DNA of 64,000 nt from Dethiobacter alkaliphilus (GTDB taxonomy: Bacteria; Bacillota; Dethiobacteria; DTU022; UBA8154): contig JAENYV010000006.1 of assembly GCA_016841605.1 (NCBI GenBank), positions 62,001 to 126,000 of the forward strand, in the 5' to 3' direction. Below, piece after piece: positions 42,440-50,117 of this stretch. The notes below the pieces were generated by a model, which saw only the letters and a program-made list of their open reading frames with translations, was not told the origin of the DNA and searched no databases. The stretch's first letter is position 1. The number at the start of each line of letters is the position of its first letter. The position numbers and the translations under genes were made by a program.

Positions 42440-42482
42440 TTATTGCAGCATTTTTACCTTATTGCAACACTTATTGCAGTAC
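42440..42482. repeat. putative right arm sites of the second element
   Basis: TTATTGCAGC, TTATTGCAAC and TTATTGCAGTAC lie within 43 bp between the integrase C-terminus and the tRNA-Leu gene. They match words at 36324-36346 near the other end of the element. A stem GGGAGTGGCCGCTCCC just upstream (42411-42426), followed by GGTTTTTCC, is probably the terminator of the chimeric gene. Confidence 0.55.
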
Positions 42483-42534
42483 TGGCCCCTTTTTTGGCCT
42501 TTATTATGTAAAGGGCATCCTTTACGGATGCCCA

Positions 42535-42620
42535 TGGTGCCGAAGGCCGGACTCGAACCGGCACGTACCAGGTACGCTTGATTTTGAGTCAAGTGCGTCT
42601 GCCAATTCCGCCACTTCGGC
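42535..42620 (-). tRNA. tRNA-Leu (anticodon CAA)
   Basis: An 86-nt tRNA including encoded CCA. Acceptor GCCGAAG/CTTCGGC, D arm GGCGGAATTGGCAGACGC, anticodon stem CTTGA/TCAAG with loop CTCAAAA (CAA), a long variable arm, and T arm GCCGGTTCGAGTCCGGC. All stems pair. Its 3' 56 bases are repeated at 17422-17477, so it is the chromosomal integration target, with its 3' half now supplied by the element. Confidence 0.95.
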
Positions 42621-42952
42621 ATTACCTTAGGTTAAAATTCTAACAAAAAAGCAGGTTTGTGTCAAGAAGGCAGTTTAATTTTTACCGTATTAATTTTGTT
42701 CGTTTTAATTTTTAATAGCTTTATTGTAAAGAAAAATAGCCTGATCTATCAAAATTTCTAAAAATGTTATAACGAAACATTTTGAAAAAATGGGGTTGAA
42801 AATACTGGTTTCGCATAAAATGGAATATACAGTTTTTTTTTAAGGAAAGATAAAAATAGTTAAGACAAAATTTTTAGTTTATGCTATAATGTAAAAAAGC
42901 TTATTATCTGATATCCAGTTTCATTTTATTTTATCAGAGAGCTGGTGAAAAT

Positions 42953-43402
42953 ATGAAATACCTTATAACGAGGAAGATCAAGAAACTTACGAAGGATTTA
43001 AAAAACAAGAGGTTAGAAATTGTTATCCCGGAAAATCAAATGATAGAGCTGGCCTATAAAACGCCTGCAGGTGAAAATAGGAAAGAACAGATTGTGGGGG
43101 CGTATGTTTATTTAAAAATGGGTGACACTGTTTATCCGTCCATTGTGGAATTTTCCGGGGATGAGGTAGAGATTGTGGGGGATAGTATTGCCAAAACAGA
43201 GCTAATTTCCGAATCTATTAATAACGGCAAACTCTTTTTCTTAAATAAAGAGATTTGTACCTGTGCGGAATTTGTTACGGCTCTGTTACGTATTCCAAAT
43301 GAGAAATTTACTATTTTAAATGACGACGAAAAATTTTTAAGGGTTGTCTACGGTTATAAAAGTGCCTGGCTGGGGAAACAAACTTTAACGGTGCTTTTCT
43401 AA
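42953..43402 (+). CDS. hypothetical cytoplasmic protein
   Basis: 149 residues, soluble, no signal peptide. ENRKEQIVGAYVYLKMGDTVYPSIVEFSGDEVEIVGDSIAKTELI suggests a small beta domain. No family recognised. It has GAGAGCTGG before the ATG and a very strong terminator downstream, so it is a genuine monocistronic gene. It is the first gene of the stable chromosome to the right of the island. Confidence 0.6.
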   Translation: MKYLITRKIKKLTKDLKNKRLEIVIPENQMIELAYKTPAGENRKEQIVGAYVYLKMGDTVYPSIVEFSGDEVEIVGDSIAKTELISESINNGKLFFLNKEICTCAEFVTALLRIPNEKFTILNDDEKFLRVVYGYKSAWLGKQTLTVLF

Positions 43403-43448
43403 TTGTCTTTACCATATACGGTAAACTGAGTGTTAAACATTTTTTAGT

Positions 43449-43504
43449 TAACAGAAAGAGAGGCAAAAAAAGTGTGTTCCTTTTTTTGCCTCTCTTTCTG
43501 TTTT
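43449..43504. terminator. long bidirectional terminator
   Basis: AACAGAAAGAGAGGCAAAA and its complement TTTTGCCTCTCTTTCTGTT form a stem of more than 20 bp around TGTGTTCC, with A and T runs built into the stem. Confidence 0.9.
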
Positions 43505-43560
43505 AGCATTAACCTTTTTGCTTCCCATGAATATACTAAATTAAACAGGGAGCGAATGGG

Positions 43561-43740
43561 GTGCTTTTCTTGAGAAGGAGGCGTTTGGGATATTTTTTTC
43601 AGAAAAGCGGCGGGGTTATTATCGCTGTTATCGGTATAACTTTGTTCGTAAAAACGATGCCGCTTTTTATTTGGCCGATGCTGACGGGTTTAGTTCTAAT
43701 CTGGCTGGGTTGGCACATGTACATACGAAGTGAACTCTAG
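43561..43740 (+). CDS. 59-residue two-helix membrane protein
   Basis: GTG 43561, with GGGAGCG upstream, to TAG 43740. A basic start (FLRRRRLGYFF) is followed by two hydrophobic helices (GGVIIAVIGITLFVKTMPL and FIWPMLTGLVLIWLGWHMY). The size and spacing suggest a real small membrane protein just upstream of spoVM. Function unknown. Confidence 0.6.
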   Translation: MLFLRRRRLGYFFQKSGGVIIAVIGITLFVKTMPLFIWPMLTGLVLIWLGWHMYIRSEL

Positions 43741-43781
43741 CCATACAAGAGAGCCCAAAACTATTAAGGAGGTCTGAGAGT

Positions 43782-43859
43782 ATGAAGTTTTATGTTATTA
43801 AATTACCTAAAGCCCTTAGATTTTTATTAAAGGGACTCCTGGGAATTAAACAGGTGTAA
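43782..43859 (+). CDS. spoVM: stage V sporulation protein SpoVM (tiny)
   Basis: 25 residues starting MKFYVIKLPK and ending LLGIKQV. Bacillus SpoVM starts MKFYTIKLPK and is 26 residues long. It is the amphipathic peptide that marks the curved forespore membrane and anchors SpoIVA and the coat. AAGGAGG lies ten bases before the ATG and a terminator follows at 43887. The next gene is rpmB, as in Bacillus, where spoVM neighbours rpmB. The match in N-terminal sequence, length and location makes this convincing despite the size. Confidence 0.88.
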   Translation: MKFYVIKLPKALRFLLKGLLGIKQV

Positions 43860-43886
43860 GAAAAAAAAAGTTAAAAAAAGAGAAAG

Positions 43887-43920
43887 CAAAAAGCGCAATA
43901 TATATACTGCGCTTTTATTT
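43887..43920. terminator. terminator between spoVM and rpmB
   Basis: AAAAAGCGCA and TGCGCTTTT form a stem around an AT loop, followed by ATTTTG. It can serve spoVM and, on the other strand, rpmB. Confidence 0.8.
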
Positions 43921-43930
43921 TGAGATATGT

Positions 43931-44122
43931 CTATAGAGCCCTTTTTATTTTTCCAGCTTTTAGGCACCGGGTACAGACTTTTACTCGTTGTGGAGTTCCA
44001 TTAATGACTGCTTTAATTTTTTGAATGTTTGGCTTCCAATTGCGTTTTGTTCTAATATGAGAATGGCTTACCATAAAACCGCTCTTCTTTTCTCGACCGC
44101 AAATAGAGCACTTATTGGACAT
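43931..44122 (-). CDS. rpmB: 50S ribosomal protein L28
   Basis: 63 residues: MSNKCSICGREKKSGFMVSHSHIRTKRNWKPNIQKI...RVKVCTRCLKAGKIKRAL. It is the cysteine-containing (C+) form of L28 with two CxxC pairs for zinc, in keeping with the zinc-responsive switch known for C+/C- ribosomal proteins. I start at 44122, where GGAGGTGGG precedes the ATG. An upstream in-frame start would add 21 unrelated residues. Confidence 0.92.
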   Translation of the reverse strand: MSNKCSICGREKKSGFMVSHSHIRTKRNWKPNIQKIKAVINGTPQRVKVCTRCLKAGKIKRAL

Positions 44123-44443
44123 CTTTCCCACCTCCTCATCGAAAACAACAGTCTGTATTTTAGCATATATTTCTGATAAAGACAAGATAAAAATTTAAAA
44201 AAGAAAGTTTTTATCGGCAGGATAGTTCCCAATATAAAATTATGTATTTGGGTTGCTTTTAATTAATGTTAGCAACGGTAACTGTTAACAGCAAATTACT
44301 TATAATTCCTTGAAAAAATCAAACTATCAAGGAATTTATTTTTAGAGATAGGTAATAATATTATATCTTGGAGAAACTACTAAGTATATTAGCACCGGAA
44401 GGAGAAATACTATGACTACCCTGAAACAAGGAGGTGAAATTAG
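44123..44443. other. divergent region between rpmB and the SASP gene
   Basis: No gene seen. It has AT-rich promoter-like words for both sides and a terminator-like stem at 44304-44343 (AATTCCTTGA/TCAAGGAATT, then TATTTTT) that precedes the SASP gene. Confidence 0.5.
44304..44343 (+). terminator. rightward terminator or attenuator without an obvious upstream gene
   Basis: AATTCCTTGA pairs with TCAAGGAATT over a 13-base loop, followed by TATTTTTAG. Nothing coding precedes it on this strand, so it could end a short leader or small RNA begun near 44200. Confidence 0.6.
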
Positions 44444-44764
44444 ATGCCCAGCAAAAGAGGCGGACGTAATAGGGTATTAGTTCCCGGTGCTGCTCAAGTT
44501 CTTGATACCTATAAGTATGAAATAGCGAATGAACTCGGTATCAATTATAATGGTGACAAAGGGGAACTGCCTTCCAGACAGAATGGTTATGTGGGAGGTT
44601 ACATGGTAAGAAAGATGATCCAGCAAGTTGAAAACCAAATGGCCCAAGGACAGCTTCAAACTTCCCAGCTTGCTCAGCAGCCTGCACCTCAGCAGAGCTC
44701 TCCCGGTACACAAGCAACTGGTGGTTTCATGGATGTGAACCAGTATCCGCAGAATCAAATCTAA
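44444..44764 (+). CDS. alpha/beta-type small acid-soluble spore protein with extended tail
   Basis: 106 residues. Residues 1-67 are SASP-like: RNRVLVPGAAQVLDTYKYEIANELGINYNGDKGELPSRQNGYVGGYMVRKMIQQVE, including the GPR cleavage-type region YKYEIANELGI and the conserved GYVGGYMVRKMI. Residues 70-106 are a Gln/Pro/Ser-rich tail not found in ordinary 60-75 residue SASPs. These proteins coat spore DNA and protect it from UV. AGGAGGTGA is the ribosome binding site; sigma-G control is expected from the family. Confidence 0.85.
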   Translation: MPSKRGGRNRVLVPGAAQVLDTYKYEIANELGINYNGDKGELPSRQNGYVGGYMVRKMIQQVENQMAQGQLQTSQLAQQPAPQQSSPGTQATGGFMDVNQYPQNQI

Positions 44765-44795
44765 GGTTTCTATGTTAACAGCAAAGGCAACATCA

Positions 44796-44832
44796 AACAG
44801 CAGGAGCGGGTTACGGCCCGCTTTTGCTGTTA
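44796..44832 (+). terminator. terminator of the SASP gene
   Basis: ACAGCA...AGCGGG pairs with CCCGCT...TGCTGT around TTACGG. The stem has a small internal loop. Confidence 0.6.
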
Positions 44833-44859
44833 CTTATTTGTAATTATTTTAAAATAGTT

Positions 44860-44961
44860 CCGGTTTTTCTTTAAGAAAATTCCCCTATGGCAAACGTTTC
44901 CATGTTTGCTCATAGGGGTTTGGGAGAGGAGAAACCGGAGGAAGAGCTTATGGGGAATTTT
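44860..44961 (+). promoter_or_regulatory. structured leader with mutually exclusive stems
   Basis: An outer stem CCGGTTT (44860) / AAACCGG (44932-44938) encloses CCCCTATG-CAAAC / GTTTG-CATAGGGG (44882-44918). AAAATTCCCC (44876-44885) can alternatively pair with GGGGAATTTT (44952-44961), and the two pairings share the same Cs. It precedes a ten-codon ORF and rsmD. The shape suggests an RNA switch or attenuator; I know of no named class that fits. Confidence 0.45.
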
Positions 44962-44982
44962 GTTGATGCATTAGTATTATAA
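44950..44982 (+). CDS. ten-residue leader peptide candidate
   Basis: ATG 44950, with CGGAGGAAG eight bases upstream, encodes MGNFVDALVL and stops. The ORF overlaps the second arm of the competing stem at 44952-44961, so ribosomes on it would alter the RNA fold. It could be a regulatory leader of rsmD-coaD, 115 bp downstream, or a chance ORF. Confidence 0.35.
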   Translation: MGNFVDALVL

Positions 44983-45096
44983 ACAGGAATTCAAAAAATA
45001 TACTATTTTTCAGCGAAAAATATATGTTAATAAATGCCAGTTTCTTGATTTTTATTTGGTAAAATGGTAAAATACCTTCCGTTAAGGAGGTGGCTC

Positions 45097-45651
45097 ATGA
45101 GAATTATTTCCGGTTCGGCCAGGGGCATGAATTTAAAATCCCCACGAGGGAAAAAAATAAGGCCAACTTCACAAAAAGTTAAGGCGGCTTTTTTTAACAT
45201 AGTTCACGATAATATCCAGGAAGCCGGCTTTTTAGACCTGTTTTCCGGAAGTGGGGGCATAGGACTGGAAGCATTAAGCAGGGGGGCAAAAAAATGTGTG
45301 TTTGTCGATAAGGACCCGGATGCAATTCATTTAATTCGGGAAAATATTCGATTGGGAAAAATGCATGAAAAAGCAATTGTCTGCCAGGGCGATGTAAGAC
45401 GTGTGCTACATAGCTTTTTAAAAAAAGAAGATTGCTTTGATATTATATATATTGATCCTCCGTATGAATATAGTAAAATTACCGAAGTTCTTTTCTTATT
45501 ACAAGAAGGCGGGCTTTTTAAAAATGGAATTATCGGTGTAGAGCGGTCAAGCCGTGATGACGGTAAATGGCCGGATTTTTCTCCTTTCCCGTTGCAACAG
45601 AAAAAAGTTTATGGGGATACAGCTTTATATCTTTTAGGATTTAGGGAGTGA
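45097..45651 (+). CDS. rsmD: 16S rRNA (guanine966-N2)-methyltransferase RsmD
   Basis: 184 residues: MRIISGSARGMNLKSPRGKKIRPTSQKVKAAFFNI, motif I FLDLFSGSGGIGLEALSRGA, and the catalytic IYIDPPYEY (DPPY). It methylates G966 of 16S rRNA. I start at 45097, where AAGGAGGTG precedes the ATG. It is followed by coaD, the usual Firmicutes order. Confidence 0.92.
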   Translation: MRIISGSARGMNLKSPRGKKIRPTSQKVKAAFFNIVHDNIQEAGFLDLFSGSGGIGLEALSRGAKKCVFVDKDPDAIHLIRENIRLGKMHEKAIVCQGDVRRVLHSFLKKEDCFDIIYIDPPYEYSKITEVLFLLQEGGLFKNGIIGVERSSRDDGKWPDFSPFPLQQKKVYGDTALYLLGFRE

Positions 45652-45666
45652 GAGGGGGCATTTATC

Positions 45667-46158
45667 TTGGTTCGAGCTATTTATCCTGGAAGTTTTGATC
45701 CTGTTACAAACGGGCATTTGGATATCATTGAACGCGCCTGCAAAGTTTTTGATCATCTTACAGTGGCTGTTCTGGGAAATCCCAGAAAGATTTCCCTCTT
45801 CAAGATGGAAGAACGGGTTTCTATGCTCAAAACTATTGCTAAAAAATTTTCCAACGTTGAAGTAGACTATTATGACGGACTGTTGATCGATTATGCCGAT
45901 AAAATTAATGCGAATATTATTGTTAAGGGATTACGTGCGGTTTCTGATTTTGAAATTGAATTTCAGATGGCGTTGGCAAACAGAAATTTAAATCCTAAAG
46001 TTGAAACGATGTTTTTGATGTCAAATAATATTTATTCGTTTATCAGTTCCAGCATTGTTAAGGAAGTTGCCGGTTACGGAGGTAACATTAAAGATATGGT
46101 TCCGATGGAAGTGCATCAGATCATTGTAGAAAAAATTAATTCTTTTAAAAACGATTAA
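45667..46158 (+). CDS. coaD: phosphopantetheine adenylyltransferase
   Basis: 163 residues from TTG 45667, with GAGAGGGGG upstream. YPGSFDPVTNGHLDIIERA carries the TxGH nucleotidyltransferase motif, and later come KGLRAVSDFEIEFQMALANR and SFISSSIVKEVAGYGG, typical of CoaD. It catalyses the fourth step of coenzyme A synthesis. It overlaps the end of the convergent ylbJ gene by 14 bp. Confidence 0.94.
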   Translation: MVRAIYPGSFDPVTNGHLDIIERACKVFDHLTVAVLGNPRKISLFKMEERVSMLKTIAKKFSNVEVDYYDGLLIDYADKINANIIVKGLRAVSDFEIEFQMALANRNLNPKVETMFLMSNNIYSFISSSIVKEVAGYGGNIKDMVPMEVHQIIVEKINSFKND

Positions 46159-47470
46159 AGCGTAAAACTTTATTTTTTTTTGTCTTTAAACTTCCGGCAT
46201 AATAAATAAGAAGTGAAAGACCGACTAGAATAGACAGAATTAAAATAAATCTGGCTCCCATAAAGATAGTTCTACTGTACCAGTAAGGAATATCTCCCTG
46301 GGGGACGGTTTGTAGAAAGACCTGTTGAAATAAAACATCTGTTGCCAGGTGCATTTTCAGTGGTCCGAGCAAAAGAGCAGTATAAATTCCTGCTAGGATG
46401 GCGTGCACCACTCGTGCAAAAAGGTAAGGTATAATACTTATATCAGTTGAACTGGTAATGCTTGCCACCTGGGCGTGCACAGAAAGACCGCTCCAGGCAA
46501 TTATTACGCCAACAGCAATAATTTTTTCATCCAGGGTAACGCTTTGAAGTGATCCGGCCGTCTGGCAGCCCAGGTCAAGTTCAAATAATCCTCTGATAAA
46601 AGCTGAAGATAGGTCAGGGTCTATTTTTATGAGGGTAAGGCCTTTGGAGACCAGGGGAGCGATGACCGAGATTATTCCGGAAAGGTCCAGCATTGTAAGG
46701 ACCACGGAGAAAAGCATAATAAAACCGCCGATAAGTAATAGTGTTTTTACTGATTCAGCCACAGTTTCTCCGAGCATTTTCCCGAAGGGGCGGTTATCTT
46801 TTTGTCTGGCTTCAACAAGTGCTTTGAGAGCACGGCGAACAATTCCTGATTTCCGGTTCTGCCGTGTTTTTTCTTTAAGCCGGCTTTTTTCTCCTGCCCG
46901 GTAAAAACGCATGATCAGTCCAACGGAAATGCTGGAAAGATAATGGGCCAGAGCAATTATCATACCGGTAGAGGGAGCATGGAGCATCCCTACGGCCACT
47001 GCACCGAACATGAAAAGGGGGTCTGCTGTATTGGTAAAGCTCATAAGGCGTTCCGCCTCTACCTTGTTACATAAATTGTCCTCTCGAAGTTTTGTTGTTA
47101 GAACCGCACCAATGGGAAAGCCGGAAGCAAGGCCCATCGCCATGACAAACGAACCCACACCGGGAACATTGAAGACCGGACGCATGATCGGTTCCAGCAA
47201 TACTCCCAGGAAATGCACAACTCCCAGACCGATGAGCAGCTGGGAAAAAATAAAAAAAGGAAGTAAGGCCGGAAAAACAATATTCCACCAGATGGCTAAC
47301 CCGTTCAGGGACGCCTCAAAAGCTTCTTTAGGGTAAAAAATCATTCCGATCGTTAAAAGAATTGCAATGAACGCAGGAAAATAGAAAGAGAGCATTCTTT
47401 TTTTCCAAGAAAATGGATAAATTAGTAGCAACAAAAAAAGCACGCATAATAAAAAGAGCGATACCTGCAT
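46145..47470 (-). CDS. ylbJ: sporulation integral membrane protein YlbJ
   Basis: About 441 residues with ten or more hydrophobic helices. LNGLAIWWNIVFPALLPFFIFSQLLIGLGVV, LASGFPIGAVLTTKLRE, SFTNTADPLFMFGAVAVGML and GCQTAGSLQS are typical of YlbJ, needed for spore cortex formation in Bacillus. The start MQVSLFLL at 47470 gives a hydrophobic N-terminus; the longer frame adds a charged leader without a better ribosome binding site. Neighbours coaD and the patatin gene match the Firmicutes order. Confidence 0.88.
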   Translation of the reverse strand: MQVSLFLLCVLFLLLLIYPFSWKKRMLSFYFPAFIAILLTIGMIFYPKEAFEASLNGLAIWWNIVFPALLPFFIFSQLLIGLGVVHFLGVLLEPIMRPVFNVPGVGSFVMAMGLASGFPIGAVLTTKLREDNLCNKVEAERLMSFTNTADPLFMFGAVAVGMLHAPSTGMIIALAHYLSSISVGLIMRFYRAGEKSRLKEKTRQNRKSGIVRRALKALVEARQKDNRPFGKMLGETVAESVKTLLLIGGFIMLFSVVLTMLDLSGIISVIAPLVSKGLTLIKIDPDLSSAFIRGLFELDLGCQTAGSLQSVTLDEKIIAVGVIIAWSGLSVHAQVASITSSTDISIIPYLFARVVHAILAGIYTALLLGPLKMHLATDVLFQQVFLQTVPQGDIPYWYSRTIFMGARFILILSILVGLSLLIYYAGSLKTKKNKVLRFNRF

Positions 47471-47674
47471 TTCTCTACCCCGCTTTTCGTATAAAAAATA
47501 CACTTACAACTAATATATCGTTTTTAAACGTGAGATAGACCGGAAAAAAATAATTTAGAAACTGAGAAAAAAAAGGGATTTAGCCAAAAAATGGAGAACT
47601 ATATTTTGCAGGAGAGATTGGGCTGGATTGTATTCTTATTCCTTGACTTTGAGGTTGGATAGGAGGTGGTGATT

Positions 47675-47980
47675 GTGATTAAAGTGGAAAAACAGGATGC
47701 CAAAAGAGCGGTTGTTTTCCTTCCGGAAAAGGTTAATATCGCCAATTCTCCGGAGTTAAAGGATAAGCTGCAGTCTTTATTTGATGAAGGAATGAACGAA
47801 ATAGTAGTAAATTTTTCTCAGACGCAAATGGTTGACAGTTCTTGCCTGGGGAAATTGCTCATGTTTCAAAAAAAGCTGAAAGAACGTCAGGGCGAACTGA
47901 TTATTGCTGAAGTAACTAGCAGCTATATCAATAAAATGTTTAATATGATTCAACTGCAAAAAGTTATTAAAATTGAATAA
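47675..47980 (+). CDS. STAS-domain (anti-anti-sigma) protein
   Basis: 101 residues: KRAVVFLPEKVNIANSPELKDKLQSLFDEGMNEIVVNFSQTQMVDSSCLGKLLMFQKKLKERQGELIIAEV. The conserved phosphorylatable serine region (MVDSSCLGKL) marks it as a SpoIIAA/RsbV-type STAS domain. I use GTG 47675, ten bases after AGGAGG, rather than two GTGs inside the ribosome binding site. No partner kinase or sigma factor is adjacent, so the pathway is unknown. Confidence 0.85.
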   Translation: MIKVEKQDAKRAVVFLPEKVNIANSPELKDKLQSLFDEGMNEIVVNFSQTQMVDSSCLGKLLMFQKKLKERQGELIIAEVTSSYINKMFNMIQLQKVIKIE

Positions 47981-48038
47981 TTAGTTAATAAATCAAATTT
48001 GATCTTAACTGTTGTTTAGCTTTTCGGGAAAAATTTAC

Positions 48039-48063
48039 CCCTGCCTGTCTGGAAGGCAGGGGT
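48039..48063 (+). terminator. terminator after the STAS gene
   Basis: CCCCTGCCT pairs with AGGCAGGGG around a short GTCTGGA loop, followed by TTTATA. Confidence 0.75.
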
Positions 48064-48212
48064 TTATACATAAAGGTTACTGTATAAAAGTAAAGGACTT
48101 TGAAAAAAAGGAAAAAGGTTTTTAAACGCAGAATTGTGGATTATAATAGAAAGTAAGATGTAAACTAAAAGAGACCGTATTAAATTTAATATTCGGAGGG
48201 TTTCTTCGAATT

Positions 48213-49031
48213 GTGGATGAAAAAGAAACGGGAGAAAAAAACACGGAGAGAAAATCTAATGCGAAGATAAAAATCGGTCTTGCGCTGGGAGGAGGATCTG
48301 CCAGAGGTTTTGCTCATATTGGGGTAATCAAGGTTTTGGAAGAAGCCGGTATAAACATTGACTTCCTGGCCGGAACCAGTATGGGCGCACTTATTGCAGC
48401 TATCTATGCCGGCGGGGCAAATATTCGTATGCTGGAGAAATTATCCTGGGCCTTAAGACGCCGTAACTGGCTGGATTTTTCCTTTCCCCGCATGGGTTTT
48501 ATCAGCGGTAAAAAGATCGAACGTATTATTTATCTTCTGACTCGCCGCTCTACTTTTACCAATCTTAAAATTCCCCTGGCGGTTGTTGCTGTCGACCTGT
48601 TCAGCGGTAAAAAAATAGTCATCAAGGAGGGAATTGTTGCGTCGGCCGTAAGGGCTTCCATTTCTATCCCCGGGTACTTTGTTCCTGTAAAATGGAATGA
48701 CATGCTTCTTGTTGACGGTGGAATCCTTGATATTATACCAGGCGATGTTGTGCGCAGCATGGGAGCAGAGTATGTCATTGCTGTTGATGCCGGTGCATAT
48801 CTGGAAGGTTGTAAAATAAATAATCTTTTAGATGTAATTAGCCGTTCATTTGAAATTATGGTGAAAGAGGTCGGACGCTATAAGATTAGCGACGCGGATA
48901 TAGTTATTAGTCCCGATCTTTCCGGGATAGCTCCATCCCAGTTTGAGAAGGCCCGTGAAGCAATTTTACTGGGGGAAAAGGCTGCCCGTGAAGCCCTTCC
49001 AACCATTCTTGCCGATCTCTCCACTGAATAA
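48213..49031 (+). CDS. patatin-like phospholipase (YlbK/RssA-type)
   Basis: 272 residues with glycine-rich GLALGGGSARGFAHIGV, nucleophile elbow GTSMGAL (Ser of GxSxG) and catalytic DGG (LLVDGGILD). It is the size and place of YlbK-type lipid acyl hydrolases between ylbJ and the Lon/PDZ protease gene. The start is at a leftmost TTG/GTG (TTGTGGATG) with CGGAGGG upstream. Confidence 0.88.
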   Translation: MDEKETGEKNTERKSNAKIKIGLALGGGSARGFAHIGVIKVLEEAGINIDFLAGTSMGALIAAIYAGGANIRMLEKLSWALRRRNWLDFSFPRMGFISGKKIERIIYLLTRRSTFTNLKIPLAVVAVDLFSGKKIVIKEGIVASAVRASISIPGYFVPVKWNDMLLVDGGILDIIPGDVVRSMGAEYVIAVDAGAYLEGCKINNLLDVISRSFEIMVKEVGRYKISDADIVISPDLSGIAPSQFEKAREAILLGEKAAREALPTILADLSTE

Positions 49032-49046
49032 AGGTAGGTATCAATT

Positions 49047-50048
49047 ATGAAAAAACAGTTTAGAATCCTCCTGGTTATTCTTATTGTGGTTTTCCTGGGT
49101 ACGCTGATGCAGACGAATTATTATCTGATAAAACCGGGTTCAGCTGAGGAACTTGGTGAGATGATAGAGGTTGAGGGGAACACAAGGGAAGAAGACGGAC
49201 AGTTTTTTATGGTTACTGTCGCCCAACAGTACGCCAATGTCTGGTTGTTTCTTTACGGGATTGTCAATCCATATCTTGATCTGCAACCAATTTCCAGGGT
49301 GATACCGCCGGATATGTCGCAGGAAGAGTATAACCTGCTTATGCAGAGCTGGATGCAGGAGAGCAAAAATCTAGCCCAGACAATTGCTCTGCGCAGGGCC
49401 GGTTATGAGGTCCCCATCGTCAGCGATGGAGTGGAAATTGTGGAACTTATTCCGGGAAGTCCTGCGGAAAATATCTTGCAGCCCGGTGATATTATTAAAT
49501 CCGTTGAGGGAAAAACGGTTAGTCTTGCGGAAGAAGTGGTCTCTCTCATTCAGGAAAAGAACATCGGGGATGAGGTAAAGCTCGGCGTTCAGCGAGAAGA
49601 AACGCTTATGGATTTCTCAGTTCCCACTGTTTCTCATGTTGAGCTACCACAAAAAGCCGCACTAAGGATCTATGTACGCACGCTGAACTGGCAGCCGCTG
49701 CTTCCTCTGGAAATTAATATCGATACCGGTCCGGTTCTCGGCCCATCCGCGGGGATGATGTTTGTTCTTGAATTACTGGATCGCCTTGTTCCCGAAAATC
49801 TGACCGGAGGTAATAATATAGCAGGAACAGGGACCATCTCCCTGGATGAAAAAATTGGTGCTATCGGGGGCGTTAAGCAAAAAGTGGCTGCCGCGGAGAT
49901 GGCCGGAATAGAATATTTTCTGGTTCCTGAAGATAATTATGAGGAAGCTGCAGATGCCGCCCGAAAGATCAATGTTATATCCGTAAAAACACTGAATGAT
50001 GCCCTTGTTTTTCTGCGCGATCTGGATTCTGTTCCGAAAGCCGGTTAA
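49047..50048 (+). CDS. YlbL/SepM-type PDZ-Lon serine protease
   Basis: 333 residues. One N-terminal membrane helix (6-22); PDZ domain with VELIPGSPAENILQPGDIIKSVEGKTV (about 130-190); Lon-type protease domain with the catalytic Ser in GPSAGMMFVLELL and Lys in AIGGVKQKVAAAEMAGIEYFLVP (about 230-320). The fold is extracytoplasmic and processes peptides in Gram-positives (SepM in streptococci). It lies 16 bp after the patatin gene, probably co-transcribed. AAAGGTAGG precedes the ATG. Confidence 0.9.
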   Translation: MKKQFRILLVILIVVFLGTLMQTNYYLIKPGSAEELGEMIEVEGNTREEDGQFFMVTVAQQYANVWLFLYGIVNPYLDLQPISRVIPPDMSQEEYNLLMQSWMQESKNLAQTIALRRAGYEVPIVSDGVEIVELIPGSPAENILQPGDIIKSVEGKTVSLAEEVVSLIQEKNIGDEVKLGVQREETLMDFSVPTVSHVELPQKAALRIYVRTLNWQPLLPLEINIDTGPVLGPSAGMMFVLELLDRLVPENLTGGNNIAGTGTISLDEKIGAIGGVKQKVAAAEMAGIEYFLVPEDNYEEAADAARKINVISVKTLNDALVFLRDLDSVPKAG

Positions 50049-50117
50049 TGCAAGAGATAAGAAGCAGGAGGAAGAAAGCAGGAGACACAAGAAGTAAGGG
50101 GAAGTCCGGAGACATTT

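Larger units (their letters stand above)
17422..42590. mobile_element. composite tRNA-Leu-integrated genomic island
   Basis: The 25.2-kb segment lies between 56-bp direct repeats (tRNA fragment left, intact tRNA right). It holds two recombination modules pointing the same way: xis-int at 33973-35775 beside a second tRNA-Leu(CAA) at 35942, and an integrase C-terminus at 42061-42367 beside the tRNA at 42535. I read it as two elements accreted in tandem, or one inserted in the other, both decayed. No conjugation or virion genes remain. Many cargo genes carry single nonsense mutations or truncations. Confidence 0.75.

Noticed and set aside
36027-42590. Complete prophage
   Set aside because: No terminase, portal, capsid, tail or lysis genes; only replication-type genes and a broken integrase.
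42440-42622. Small protein frame across the tRNA-Leu gene
   Set aside because: The frame runs through a fully paired tRNA and its repeats, with no ribosome binding site.
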